Shown here one piece after another: positions 24,458-33,325 of a stretch of 64,000 bases of DNA. The position numbers and the translations under genes were made by a program. Under the pieces are notes generated by a model. The model worked only from the letters and a program-made list of their open reading frames with translations. It made no database searches and was not told the DNA's origin. Source of the stretch: JACCVL01 sp963704295. Its GTDB lineage: Bacteria > Actinomycetota > Actinomycetes > Propionibacteriales > Nocardioidaceae. The DNA lies in NCBI GenBank assembly GCA_963704295.1, contig OY969884.1, forward strand, positions 62,001 through 126,000, read 5' to 3'. Each line of letters begins with the position of its first letter. The first letter of the stretch is position 1.

Positions 24458-26364
24458 TGGACCCGGTGCACACGAGCGGGCGTGTCGGATCCGCTCAGCA
24501 CGAGACGTCACCGAGCGACTCGACCGCCGACGCTCGAGATATCGACGAGCTCCGGTCCCGCCTCGCCGATTCTGAGGAGACGCTGCGAGCGATCAAGTTC
24601 GGCGAGGTGGACGCGATCGTCGTCACTGGCGTCGCGGGTGATGAGCAGGTGTTCACGCTCGACAGCGCCGACCGGCCGTACCGCAGCTTCGTGGAGAACA
24701 TGTCCGACGGCGCCGCCACGGTGTCCCCGGAGGGCATCGTGACCTACGCCAACCAGGCACTCGCCGACCTCGTAGGCGTGTCATGCCGTCAGATCGTGGG
24801 CCAGCCGGTGCTCGACCTCGTCACGCCGGCGAGTCGGGTTCCGCTGACGGAGGCACTGGGGCCGGCTGGGCGATCCGGGGCAATCGACGCGATGGTCTTG
24901 ACCCGAAACGACGATGCGATACCCGTGCGGATCGGGTCGTCGTCCGCGCTCGGCAGCAACAACGAGTCTGTCACCTGCATCACCGTCAGCGATCTCAGCA
25001 GCGAGCGTCGCGCGGAGGCCGAACGTGCACACTTCGCCGTGCACGACGTGCTGACCGGGCTGCCGAACCGGATCCTGCTCGCCGACCGCATCCAGGAAGC
25101 GCTCGACCGCCGGGTGAGGCGAGACAACCTTGTGGCGCTCCTCTTCTGTGACGTCGACGGCTTCAAGAACGTGAACGACGCCCATGGCCATCACGTCGGG
25201 GACGAAGTCCTGCGCACGGTCGCGGATCGTCTGCTGTTGGCCGTTCGCCCCGAGGACACGGTGGCGCGCATCGGCGGGGACGAGTTCGTCGTCTTGTGTG
25301 AGGGGCTCAGCGGACCCGACGATGCTGCGGCGCTGGCCGCTCGGGCCCGGGAGACCGTCGCGGCACCGATGGCGACCGGTCCGAACGTCGAGGTGACGGT
25401 CAGCATCGGGGTCGCCGTAGTGACAACCGACGACGACGCGGACGCCGATACGCTGCTGCGGGACGCGGACGAGGCCATGTACAAGGCCAAGCGGCAGGGG
25501 CCGAACGCTGTCCAGGTGTTCGACGAGCAGCTGCGGACACTGACGATCTCCCGACTGAGACTGTTCTCTGAGCTGCGTCACGTCGTCGAGAGAGGCGAGC
25601 TTCGCCTGCACTATCAGCCGGTCCTGAACCTCGAAGACGAGTCGGTGGTGGGTGTCGAGGCGCTGATCCGCTGGCAGCACCCGGTCCAGGGCCTCATCCC
25701 ACCCGATGACTTCATCCCGTTCGCGGAGCACAACGGGTTGGTGACTGAGATCGGCGAATGGGTGATGCGCGAAGCCTGTCAGCAGGCAGCCGAGTGGGCG
25801 GCATGCGGACACGGGTCACCCCCCCTGTACATGTCGCTCAACGTCTCCAGGCGTCAGCTCGCCCAGGGAGCCGGCCTGGTCCGGTCGATGTCTCAGGCGC
25901 TGTCGGATTCGGGGGCCGATCCGACCTTGCTCGTCCTGGAGGTGACTGAGAGCGCGCTGTTGGACGACGCCGATGCTGCGATGAGTGTCCTGCACGAGCT
26001 CAAGGACCTGGGTCTGCGAATCGCGATCGACGACTTCGGAATCGGGTATTCCTCGTTGATCTATTTGAAACGTTTCCCCGTTGACCTGCTCAAGATCGAT
26101 CGGTTCTTCGTCAGCGGGTTGGACAGCAGCCCCGACGACGCCACCATCGTGCGCAGCATCCTGGATCTGGCGAGGGCGTTCGGGCTCGTCGCGATCGCCG
26201 AGGGCATCGAGTGCGACCGGCATCTCGAGATCCTGCGCACGTTCGGGTGTGGGTTCGGGCAGGGATACCTGTGGAGCCCGGGCCTTCCGGCCGAGGAGCT
26301 GACGCCGCTGCTGATCGGCGCGGCCACGAGTCAGGGTGGCGGCTGGTTGCGGCCTGGGCCCTGA
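24457..26364 (+). CDS. PAS-GGDEF-EAL protein (cyclic di-GMP synthesis and breakdown)
   Basis: 635 residues, no membrane helices. A short coiled coil (about 28-50), a PAS sensor (about 72-185, RSFVENMSDGAATVSPEGIVTYAN), a diguanylate cyclase domain with intact GGDEF (about 273) and an RxxD inhibitory site (RPED) five residues before it, and a phosphodiesterase domain with EALIRW (about 399), DDFGIGYSSL (about 524) and EGIE. Both active sites look intact, so it could make and degrade c-di-GMP. ATGA overlap with the kaiB-like gene makes it the fourth gene of the Kai operon and the probable output of that module. Confidence 0.95.
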   Translation: MDPVHTSGRVGSAQHETSPSDSTADARDIDELRSRLADSEETLRAIKFGEVDAIVVTGVAGDEQVFTLDSADRPYRSFVENMSDGAATVSPEGIVTYANQALADLVGVSCRQIVGQPVLDLVTPASRVPLTEALGPAGRSGAIDAMVLTRNDDAIPVRIGSSSALGSNNESVTCITVSDLSSERRAEAERAHFAVHDVLTGLPNRILLADRIQEALDRRVRRDNLVALLFCDVDGFKNVNDAHGHHVGDEVLRTVADRLLLAVRPEDTVARIGGDEFVVLCEGLSGPDDAAALAARARETVAAPMATGPNVEVTVSIGVAVVTTDDDADADTLLRDADEAMYKAKRQGPNAVQVFDEQLRTLTISRLRLFSELRHVVERGELRLHYQPVLNLEDESVVGVEALIRWQHPVQGLIPPDDFIPFAEHNGLVTEIGEWVMREACQQAAEWAACGHGSPPLYMSLNVSRRQLAQGAGLVRSMSQALSDSGADPTLLVLEVTESALLDDADAAMSVLHELKDLGLRIAIDDFGIGYSSLIYLKRFPVDLLKIDRFFVSGLDSSPDDATIVRSILDLARAFGLVAIAEGIECDRHLEILRTFGCGFGQGYLWSPGLPAEELTPLLIGAATSQGGGWLRPGP

Positions 26365-26465
26365 GGCACGGCACCAGCTCCGCTTCCCGCGGGATCCAGC
26401 CGCCACGTCCGTGCGAGGATCGAGCACCGGGAGTCCGGACCCTGGGACGCGTCGAAGGAGGACCG

Positions 26466-27590
26466 GTGGAGGGAGACCGCGGCACCGGTCCGTTCGCGAA
26501 GCGTCTGCTGCAGCGTCTGGCAAGCAGCGCGGAAAGCCGCGGCGGCGCGGCGCGCCGGGCCCGATCCGCCTCCCGTACGCCGAAGCACCTGCGGATCGAC
26601 ACCTACTTCGGCCACGGCAACGGAGGGCGGGCCGTCGTGCGCGGCCGGGTGTTGAACAACGCCGAGCCGGCGAGCGCGGTCGAGGGTGAGGGGACCCGCG
26701 CCGCCCTGCGACGCAACCTCGCGCGGTTCATGACCGACGAGTTGCCCGACGTGCCGCTGCGGGTCCGGCTCGGCTCGGTGGAGCACCAGGTTCGCACTGA
26801 CGCCGAGGGCTACTTCGAGGCGCGCCTCGATGTCGACAGCGTGTTTTCAGCCGGATCGTGGGTGCCCGGCGAGGTCGAGCTGGCGGCGACGTACCGGGGG
26901 ATCGCGGAGCCGTGCACGACCCCTCTCCGCGTCCGAGTTCCCAGCCCGGACGCCGCCTTCGGCGTGATCTCAGACGTGGACGACACCATCGTGCACACCG
27001 GTGCCCAGCGGGTGCTCGAGATGGTCCGGCGCACGATGACCGGATCCGCGTTCACCCGCACGCCGTTCCTGGGCGCGGCCGAGTTGTACCGGGCGCTTGC
27101 CCGGCACGGAGCCATGGTCGAGAACCCGGTCTTCTATGTCTCGTCGAGCCCGTGGAACCTGTACGACTTCCTAGTCGCGTTCCTCGACCATCGAGGATTC
27201 CCCCTGGGGCCGCTGTTGCTGCGCGACCTGCTCGGGTCCGGACGAGACCGCAGTCACGCCTCGCACAAGCAGGAGCGGATCGCAGAGGTGCTGGAGATGC
27301 ATCCCGGGCTGCGCTTCGTGCTGATGGGTGACACCGGGCAGCACGACGCCACCATCTATGCCGAAGTGGTGCGCCAACATCCGGGCCGGGTGCTCGCGGT
27401 CTATCTCCGCGAGGTGCGACTCAACCCCGGCGATCGTCGGATCGAGGCCGTCACGGACAACTGGGCCGGGGGTGTCCCATTCGTGTTGGCCGCCGACAGT
27501 GCGGCCGTGGCCCGGCACGCCACCGACCTCGGGCTGATGCCACCCGAGGCGCGTGATCTCGTCGTGCGGGTGACCGCGGCTCAGCAATGA
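26466..27590 (+). CDS. App1-family phosphatase (DUF2183, phosphatidate phosphatase-like)
   Basis: 374 residues. The C-terminal half is the App1 catalytic domain with the HAD-type DxDxT motif in ISDVDDTIVHTG (about residue 168), followed by FYVSSSPWNLYDFL and the late motif FVLMGDTGQHD. The N-terminal part (about 45-150) is a beta-sandwich-like domain, RIDTYFGHGNGGRAVVRGRV. Yeast App1 dephosphorylates phosphatidate, so a lipid phosphatase role is plausible. GTG start chosen because AGGAGG ends 5 bases upstream. It sits about 100 bases after the Kai operon on the same strand; shared transcription is possible. Confidence 0.9.
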   Translation: MEGDRGTGPFAKRLLQRLASSAESRGGAARRARSASRTPKHLRIDTYFGHGNGGRAVVRGRVLNNAEPASAVEGEGTRAALRRNLARFMTDELPDVPLRVRLGSVEHQVRTDAEGYFEARLDVDSVFSAGSWVPGEVELAATYRGIAEPCTTPLRVRVPSPDAAFGVISDVDDTIVHTGAQRVLEMVRRTMTGSAFTRTPFLGAAELYRALARHGAMVENPVFYVSSSPWNLYDFLVAFLDHRGFPLGPLLLRDLLGSGRDRSHASHKQERIAEVLEMHPGLRFVLMGDTGQHDATIYAEVVRQHPGRVLAVYLREVRLNPGDRRIEAVTDNWAGGVPFVLAADSAAVARHATDLGLMPPEARDLVVRVTAAQQ

Positions 27591-27703
27591 GGCGGGGACA
27601 GAGGTAGTGACGGGCCCTCCGCCTCCGCTCGGCCGGGTCCTTCGGCCCTGGGCCGCGCCGAGACCGACAGGTTCGCTGAGACGTGTCGACGTCCGGAGGT
27701 CCC

Positions 27704-27946
27704 ATGAACACACAGCTCCCCAGCCAGATGCGCCGCAGGACCGCGGCCCTGGTGGTCGAGTACGTCGGTGCGGTGCAGCCGGGTCGAGTGATCTCGGTCG
27801 CGACCAGCACCGCCCGCATCATGGTGGGGACAGGCGAGATCCGTGACGACTTCCTGGATCGCTGGGAGGAACGCGTCCGAAGGCAGCTCACGATCGCCAT
27901 CTCCGAAGAGCTGGCCGGTCAGACCCGGGAGCCCGCCGAGCGCTGA
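27704..27946 (+). CDS. Small protein with three-helix-bundle dimerisation-like domain
   Basis: 80 residues, all helical in appearance: RRRTAALVVEYVGAVQPGRVISVATSTARIM, then DDFLDRWEERVRRQLTIAISEEL. It matches the small actinobacterial proteins annotated as three-helix bundle dimerisation domain (DUF3562-like), whose function is unknown. ATG with GGAGG 5 bases upstream. It stands between the App1 gene and a convergent GDPD. Confidence 0.72.
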   Translation: MNTQLPSQMRRRTAALVVEYVGAVQPGRVISVATSTARIMVGTGEIRDDFLDRWEERVRRQLTIAISEELAGQTREPAER

Positions 27947-27976
27947 CGGGTCAGACCGGCCGCGCTGGTGTCGTCG

Positions 27977-28762
27977 TCACTTGTTGGTGCAGTACTTCGT
28001 CAGCCCCACGGGCGCGTTCGTGAGCGCGCCCTGGATCGCGTACGCCGTCACGCGGTCCCACGCCGGCACGGTCGAGACCAGCCGGGAGTGCACCTCGATG
28101 TCCGCCGCCCGCAACGAGTCGATCAGGTACTCGGACATCTGCTGGGGAAACAGGCCGACTGACTCGACCCCGCGGTCCACGACCTCGGCAGCCGTCGGCG
28201 CCGGGCCGTCCGGCTTCCACTGCCGGTCGATGTCCGCGGCTAGCAGTCGCATCTTGCCGTTCCACGACGTGACCAGCGTGCGGTCCACCATCCCGCTGCG
28301 GCGGATCACCTGCGCGACGGCGAGCAGGACGGCATCGGACTTGTCCTTGACGTCCAGGTAGACATCGATGCCGAACGGGCCCGCAGCCCGCATCGCCTCC
28401 CGCAGCGTCGGAACAACCTCGCCGCCGGGCTCGGTCAGATAGGTCCGCAGCTGCTGGAACGTCGTGGCAGCCACCCAGCCGCTGCCGGTGGTGGTCCGGT
28501 CGATGGTGGCGTCGTGCATCAGCACCAGCCGGGCGTCGACGGTGGCCCGCACGTCGAGCTCGACGGACTCGCCGCGGCGCGCGGCGGCGGTGATGGCGGG
28601 CACGGTGTTCTCGTCCCACTTGTGGTGGGCACCGCGATGGTCGACCACCTCGAAGCTCGACTCACAGCCGCCCGCGACGCGCGCGGCGGCAGGAGCCTGG
28701 CCGGCCACCCCGGACAACCCGGCCACCAGCAGCACGGCGGCAGCCGGTGCGAACCACCTCAT
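27977..28762 (-). CDS. Secreted glycerophosphodiester phosphodiesterase
   Basis: 261 residues with a signal peptide (RWFAPAAAVLLVAGLSGVAG, cleavage near residue 28). The GDPD TIM barrel shows VVDHRGAHHKWDENTVPAI with the catalytic His-Arg and Glu-Asn, ELDVRATVDARLVLMHDATIDRTTTG with the metal and second-His residues, and YLDVKDKS. It would release glycerol-3-phosphate from phospholipid head groups outside the cell. The ATG at 28762 begins the signal peptide; in-frame sequence upstream is not family-like. A second, non-secreted GDPD is at 62604. Confidence 0.9.
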   Translation of the reverse strand: MRWFAPAAAVLLVAGLSGVAGQAPAAARVAGGCESSFEVVDHRGAHHKWDENTVPAITAAARRGESVELDVRATVDARLVLMHDATIDRTTTGSGWVAATTFQQLRTYLTEPGGEVVPTLREAMRAAGPFGIDVYLDVKDKSDAVLLAVAQVIRRSGMVDRTLVTSWNGKMRLLAADIDRQWKPDGPAPTAAEVVDRGVESVGLFPQQMSEYLIDSLRAADIEVHSRLVSTVPAWDRVTAYAIQGALTNAPVGLTKYCTNK

Positions 28763-29008
28763 CGCGCGAGCTCCTTCGTTCATGGGCGGCGCTGCCGCCG
28801 GGCAGGTCCAACGATGGAGCCCGCCCCGAGTCACGGTACGGCCCGCGTCGAAGCCCGACTGCGCAGGCTGGACCGAGCCTGGCCGGTCGGGCAACCCGCA
28901 GCGGCCGTTAGGACGATGGCCGGTACCGGCACGGGGGAGCAGCGCAGGCAGCACCGCGGCCCCGGAGGTCGGCCCGGGCCCGCGGTGCCGGTGCTGCGCG
29001 TCGTTGCG

Positions 29009-29749
29009 TCAGGCGGTGCACCCTCCCTCGACCGCGTCCTCGCCGACGACGAAACCCATCCGGCCACCGGAGCGGACCCGCCACCGGCTGGTCGGGCCCT
29101 GACCGTCGGCGGGCGCCAACAGGGTCGCGAGCTCGGGGCTCTCGTACGCGCTGAACGCTCCGTTGGTGATGCAGAGCCGGTCGTCCGCGGCCGGGCTCTC
29201 ACCGACATAGCCGAAGTCCGGTCCGAGCCGGTGGGTGTAGGTGGTGCCGGGTTCGGGCTCCATCTGGAAGATTCCGCCCTGGGCACAGTTCTTTGCCTGG
29301 ATCTTCATGTCCTGACCGGCGCCGCTGCGCTGCATCACCATGCCGTCCGGCCCCAGCTCGAGTGAGAGACCACTGGTGAGCACGGCGCCGTGGTTCGGCA
29401 CCTTCGACTCGAAGACGACGGTGGGACCGTCCAGCGGTAGGTCCTTGTCGGGGTCGGGCGAGTCCGCGCCGGTGAGCGTGTAGTTGCGTACCGCGAAGGT
29501 CGACGGCTGGACCGAGAAGCGGACGTACTTTCCGCGGACGCGGATCGGACCGGAACCGACGGCGGGGGCGGGGATCACCCGGTCCTGCTGCCCGCGGTAC
29601 GTCGTCCCGTTCACCACGACGGCGAACGAGGCGCAGGTGTCGCTCTTCGCAGCATGTGCGGCCGGTGAGCCGGTGACGGCAGCCAGCCCGGCGGCCGTGG
29701 TGGCCAGGACGGCCAACGCGGAGGTCCAGTTCAGATGGGGATTGGCCAT
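29009..29749 (-). CDS. Secreted protein of unknown function
   Basis: 246 residues with a signal peptide (TSALAVLATTAAGLAAVTGSPAAHA, cleavage near residue 34). The mature part is beta-rich and Gly-rich (TCASFAVVVNGTTYRGQQD, KYVRFSVQPSTFAVRNYTLTG, VVFESKVPNHGAVLTSG) and has three spread cysteines that could form disulfides. Family not recognised. The ATG at 29749 starts the signal peptide and has a purine-rich SD. Confidence 0.78.
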   Translation of the reverse strand: MANPHLNWTSALAVLATTAAGLAAVTGSPAAHAAKSDTCASFAVVVNGTTYRGQQDRVIPAPAVGSGPIRVRGKYVRFSVQPSTFAVRNYTLTGADSPDPDKDLPLDGPTVVFESKVPNHGAVLTSGLSLELGPDGMVMQRSGAGQDMKIQAKNCAQGGIFQMEPEPGTTYTHRLGPDFGYVGESPAADDRLCITNGAFSAYESPELATLLAPADGQGPTSRWRVRSGGRMGFVVGEDAVEGGCTA

Positions 29750-29881
29750 GAGGGGTTCTCCCGGTGTCGGAATGGATGGGGCAGGTGAAAGCTCGGTCAC
29801 CGGGAGTCAGCGTGGGGTTACCCCGGGGCAGCCCACCATCGGACCTCCGTCGTAGTACCGGACACCGGTGGGGGCCGGGGG

Positions 29882-30610
29882 TCACCCGTGGGTGGGCGGC
29901 TCCGGGCGGACCTCGTCACCGCGGTTGATCCGCCCGGCACGGACCACGGACGCGGCGACGGCCAGCAGTCCGCCTCGGTCCCGGTGGATGCTGCGCAGCA
30001 CCTCGAGGTCCCGATCGATCCCGCCCGGCTGGGAGCGGGTGACCATCACGCAGCGGGGAATCGCCTCGAAGACGGCCAGCACGGCGGTGCCGACCCGCAC
30101 CCTGCTGCCGATCAGATCCTCCTCGCCGGACCCGTCGAGAAGCAGGTTGGGGCGGAACCGCCGCCGGTCCCACCCGCCGAGCGACCCGGTCGACAGCAGC
30201 GAGACGGTGCCTTCGGGTGTGTCGTGGAATGCGCCGGTGGCGCCACGGAACGGGTGCCACGCACCGGCGGTCTCGTCCTCGAAGTCGTCCGGGTTCTCGT
30301 AGTCGCGGGGGCCTGGGACGTCGCCGCCGCGCACCGTCACCGGACGGCCGAGCCAGCGCGAGAACGCCGCCTCGTCGTCCGCGGCCGACCCGTCCGGGAG
30401 GGTGACGATCACCGACCCGTCGTCGTGCCCGCGGGCGACGGCGTGCAGCAGCTCGGGGTGCCGGCGGGCGGTCAGCCCGAAGCCGGTGTCGGCGTCGAAC
30501 AGCGCGAACCGCCGGTCACCGACGAGGCCAGCCGGCGTCACCTCGGCGGAGTCCAGCCGCTCGCCCTGCATCGACTTGACCGGGTAGCGCCAGATCTCCA
30601 GGACGCGCAC
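29882..30610 (-). CDS. MOSC-domain protein
   Basis: 242 residues. The N-terminal beta-barrel opens VLEIWRYPVKSMQGERLD and GLVGDRRFALFD; the C-terminal MOSC domain has FRPNLLLDG and the conserved cysteine in FEAIPRCVMVTRSQPGGIDRD. Proteins of this type bind the molybdenum cofactor and reduce N-hydroxylated compounds or transfer sulfur. Whether this one is catalytic is unknown. GTG start. Divergent from the CDP-alcohol phosphatidyltransferase gene across about 120 bases. Confidence 0.9.
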   Translation of the reverse strand: MRVLEIWRYPVKSMQGERLDSAEVTPAGLVGDRRFALFDADTGFGLTARRHPELLHAVARGHDDGSVIVTLPDGSAADDEAAFSRWLGRPVTVRGGDVPGPRDYENPDDFEDETAGAWHPFRGATGAFHDTPEGTVSLLSTGSLGGWDRRRFRPNLLLDGSGEEDLIGSRVRVGTAVLAVFEAIPRCVMVTRSQPGGIDRDLEVLRSIHRDRGGLLAVAASVVRAGRINRGDEVRPEPPTHG

Positions 30611-30729
30611 GGCGCGACGGTACTGGCAGCACGGACCGGCTGCCCGTCCGGACCCGCGCGGCAGGTCCGGGGGGGCACGCCACCATCGCTAGGCTGGCGC
30701 CGGTGCCAGAGGCGACGGAGAGGTGGCCG

Positions 30730-31356
30730 GTGAGCGACGACCGCGACGCGGTGTCGACCGACGACGGTTCCGGCGACCGCGTACTCACCGTCCCGAACCT
30801 GCTGAGCCTGTTGCGGCTGGCCGGCGTCCCGCTGTTCCTGTGGCTCGTTCTCGGTCCCGAGGCCGACGGCTGGGCACTGCTGCTGTTGATGGTGTCCGGC
30901 TTCACCGACTACCTCGACGGCAACCTGGCCCGCCGGCTCAACCAGACCTCGTCGCTCGGTCAGGTGCTCGACCCGGTCGCCGACCGGCTCTACATTCTGG
31001 CGGTCGTCGTCGGCCTGGTCCTGCGCGACATCATCCCGGTCTGGCTGGCGGTGATCCTGCCGATGCGGGACGTCCTGCTGTTCAGCCTGGTCCCGTTCCT
31101 CCGCACCCGCGGTTACAGCGCGCTGCCCGTGCACTATCTCGGCAAGGCCGCCACCGCCGCACTGCTCTACGCGTTCCCACTGCTGTTGCTCGGGGACGAC
31201 ACCGGCACCCTGGCCTCGCTCGCCCAAGTCTTCGGGTGGGCGTTCACGGTCTGGGGGGTCGGCCTCTACTGGTGGGCCGGCCTGCTGTACGCCTGGCAGG
31301 TCAGGACCCTGCTGGTCAGCACGCCGCCGCTGTCGCACACCGAGGGGGCGACGTGA
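30730..31356 (+). CDS. CDP-alcohol phosphatidyltransferase (PgsA2-like)
   Basis: 208 residues, about six membrane helices. The CDP-alcohol phosphotransferase signature DG(x)2AR(x)8G(x)3D(x)3D is complete in DYLDGNLARR ... GQVLDPVADR (about 64-90). It joins a CDP-activated lipid to an alcohol such as glycerol-3-phosphate or inositol phosphate; the substrate is not known. The GTG at 30730 is preferred over one at 30703 because GGAGAGG lies at the right distance. It corresponds in place to Rv1822 (pgsA2), heading the conserved block that follows. Its stop overlaps the DUF881 start. Confidence 0.9.
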   Translation: MSDDRDAVSTDDGSGDRVLTVPNLLSLLRLAGVPLFLWLVLGPEADGWALLLLMVSGFTDYLDGNLARRLNQTSSLGQVLDPVADRLYILAVVVGLVLRDIIPVWLAVILPMRDVLLFSLVPFLRTRGYSALPVHYLGKAATAALLYAFPLLLLGDDTGTLASLAQVFGWAFTVWGVGLYWWAGLLYAWQVRTLLVSTPPLSHTEGAT

Positions 31357-32189
31357 GCCCGGAGGCCGTGAGCGACCCGGCCCGCGGGGACGCCCCGAAC
31401 GTCCTGCTGGCCCGACTGACCCGGCCGGCGGAGGACGAGTACGCCGCGGCTGCGCGCCGGGGTGCCCCGACCCGGACCGGGCGAGTCGGTCTGCTCGTCT
31501 TCGGGGCCGCGGTCGCCGCGCTGGCCGTGCTGATCACGGTCTCGGCGTTGCAGACCCAGGCGGCCGCACCACAGGCGGAGCAGGACCGGGAGGCCCTGGT
31601 GCGAAGCATCGCGGCCGAGGAGGCGCAGGTCGCGGACGTGCGGCAGCGGGTCGAGACGCTCGCCGTCGAGGTGGAGGACCTGCGCACCCGATCGGTGGAC
31701 CTGGCGACCTCGCTCGCCGAGACCGAGACCGAGCTGGCCGACCTCGGAGCGGTCGTCGGCGCGGCACCGACCCAGGGTCCTGGTGTCCGGGTGACCATGG
31801 ACGACGCGCCCTCCGGAACCGCCGAAGGGACCATCCTCGACACCGACCTGCAACTGCTGGTCAACGGGCTGTGGGAGGCCGGTGCCGAGGCAGTGGCGAT
31901 CAACGGCCAGCGGCTGAGCACGCTCACCGCGATCCGCACCGCCGGGAGCGCGATCACCGTCAACTTCCGGCCACTCACCCCGCCGTACGCCGTCACTGCG
32001 ATCGGTGATCCCGGCGCGCTGCCGGCCCGGTTGCTGGAGACGTCCGCCGGACAGGGCCTGACCGACCTGCAGGCCAACTTCGGTATCGGCTTCGACGTCG
32101 AGACCGTCGAGACGCTGCGACTGCCGGCCGCGAGCAGGCTCACGCTGCGCCAGGCCAGCGCCATCGGACCCGGGGAAGGACGCTCGTGA
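31353..32189 (+). CDS. DUF881-family protein, first copy
   Basis: 278 residues. A cytoplasmic N-terminus, one membrane helix (LLVFGAAVAALAVLITVSAL, about residues 50-69), a coiled coil (about 75-135) and the DUF881 domain with GPGVRVTMDDAP, LWEAGAEAVAINGQRLS and YAVTAIGDPGALP. DUF881 proteins flank SbpA in actinobacteria and are linked to cell-envelope or division functions without a proven activity. GTGA overlaps at both ends show tight coupling in the order DUF881-SbpA-DUF881. Confidence 0.9.
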   Translation: MSPEAVSDPARGDAPNVLLARLTRPAEDEYAAAARRGAPTRTGRVGLLVFGAAVAALAVLITVSALQTQAAAPQAEQDREALVRSIAAEEAQVADVRQRVETLAVEVEDLRTRSVDLATSLAETETELADLGAVVGAAPTQGPGVRVTMDDAPSGTAEGTILDTDLQLLVNGLWEAGAEAVAINGQRLSTLTAIRTAGSAITVNFRPLTPPYAVTAIGDPGALPARLLETSAGQGLTDLQANFGIGFDVETVETLRLPAASRLTLRQASAIGPGEGRS

Positions 32190-32518
32190 TCGCTCTGCTC
32201 GGCATGGTGGTCGGCATCGTGGCCGGCCTGTTCCTCGAGCCGAACGTCCCGACCGCGCTAGAGCCCTACCTCCCGATCGCCGTCGTCGCGGCGCTGGACG
32301 CGACGTTCGGGGCGTTGCGCGCCTTCCTCGACGGCCTGTTCGACGAGCGCGTCTTCGTCATCTCGTTCGTGTCGAACGTCCTGGTGGCCGCACTGATCGT
32401 CTACCTGGGCGACCAGCTCGGCGTGGGCAGCCAGCTGTCGACCGGCGTGGTGGTCGTGCTCGGTATCCGGATCTTCTCCAACGTCGCGGCCATCCGCCGG
32501 AAGCTGCTCCATGCCTGA
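32186..32518 (+). CDS. sbp: Small basic protein SbpA (DUF1290)
   Basis: 110 residues, about three membrane helices. It begins LGMVVGIVAGLFLEPNVP and has the family core YLPIAVVAALDATFGALRAFLDG, DERVFVISFVSNVLVAALIVYLGD and IRIFSNVAAIRRKLLHA. Found next to ftsZ or DUF881 genes in Gram-positives; function unknown. GTG start overlaps the previous stop, and its 3' end overlaps the second DUF881 gene by 8 bases. Corresponds to Rv1824. Confidence 0.92.
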   Translation: MIALLGMVVGIVAGLFLEPNVPTALEPYLPIAVVAALDATFGALRAFLDGLFDERVFVISFVSNVLVAALIVYLGDQLGVGSQLSTGVVVVLGIRIFSNVAAIRRKLLHA

Positions 32519-33305
32519 ACGCGACCACCCGACCACCGGCGAGGAGACCGCCGACGATGCGACCCGCGCCGACGAGGACGCGGCCCGCACGCGGGTCCGC
32601 GGCGCGCTGCTCGGCCGACCGAGCCGTGGTCAGGCTGTGGTGGCGGTCCTCCTCGCAGTGCTCGGATTCGCCGCTGCCACCCAGGTGAGCGCGATCCGGT
32701 CCGACGACGACTTCACCGGCGCCCGGCGGGACGAGCTGGTCCAGCTGCTGCAGACCCTTGCCGCCGCACAGGACCGGGTCGAGCTCCAGCTCGCCGAGCT
32801 GGAGGACACCCGCGACTCCCTGCAGCTGAGCACAGACCAGCGACAGACCGCCCTGGACGAGGCGCGCCGGGAGCTCGACGCGCTGCGGCTGTTGTCCGGA
32901 CAGGTGGGAGCCACCGGGCCGGGCGTGGTCATCACGATCCAGGATCCCGACGGCAACGTCGGCGACGTGAGCCTGCTCAACGTGGTGGAGGAGCTCCGCG
33001 ATGCCGGAGCCGAGGCGATCGAGATCAACAACACGGTGCGGGTGGTGGCGCAGACCTGGTTCCGGACCGGTCCCGACCCCGCCGAGCCCTCCCTGGTGGT
33101 CGACGGACAGACGCTCAAGCCTCCGTACGTGCTGGAGGCGATCGGAGCGTCGGACGTCCTCGCCACCGTGGTGGGGTTCCCCGGCGGACTTCGCGACGAG
33201 GTCGAGGCGCTGGGGGGTACGGTCACCGTCACCGAGATCGAGACCCTGCAGATCCAGTCCCTCGCCGTCGAGCGCGAGCTCGACTTCGCCGCACCGAACG
33301 CCTGA
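32511..33305 (+). CDS. DUF881-family protein, second copy
   Basis: 264 residues. An acidic N-terminus, one membrane helix (AVVAVLLAVLGFAAATQVSAI, about residues 42-62), a long coiled coil (about 70-135) and the DUF881 domain (TGPGVVITIQDPDG, ELRDAGAEAIEINNTVRVV, YVLEAIGASDVLAT). Like the first copy, the bulk should face outward. Starts inside the end of sbp (ATG at 32511). Corresponds to Rv1825. Confidence 0.9.
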   Translation: MPERDHPTTGEETADDATRADEDAARTRVRGALLGRPSRGQAVVAVLLAVLGFAAATQVSAIRSDDDFTGARRDELVQLLQTLAAAQDRVELQLAELEDTRDSLQLSTDQRQTALDEARRELDALRLLSGQVGATGPGVVITIQDPDGNVGDVSLLNVVEELRDAGAEAIEINNTVRVVAQTWFRTGPDPAEPSLVVDGQTLKPPYVLEAIGASDVLATVVGFPGGLRDEVEALGGTVTVTEIETLQIQSLAVERELDFAAPNA

Positions 33306-33325
33306 CCGAGCCCCCGAGGAGTGCC

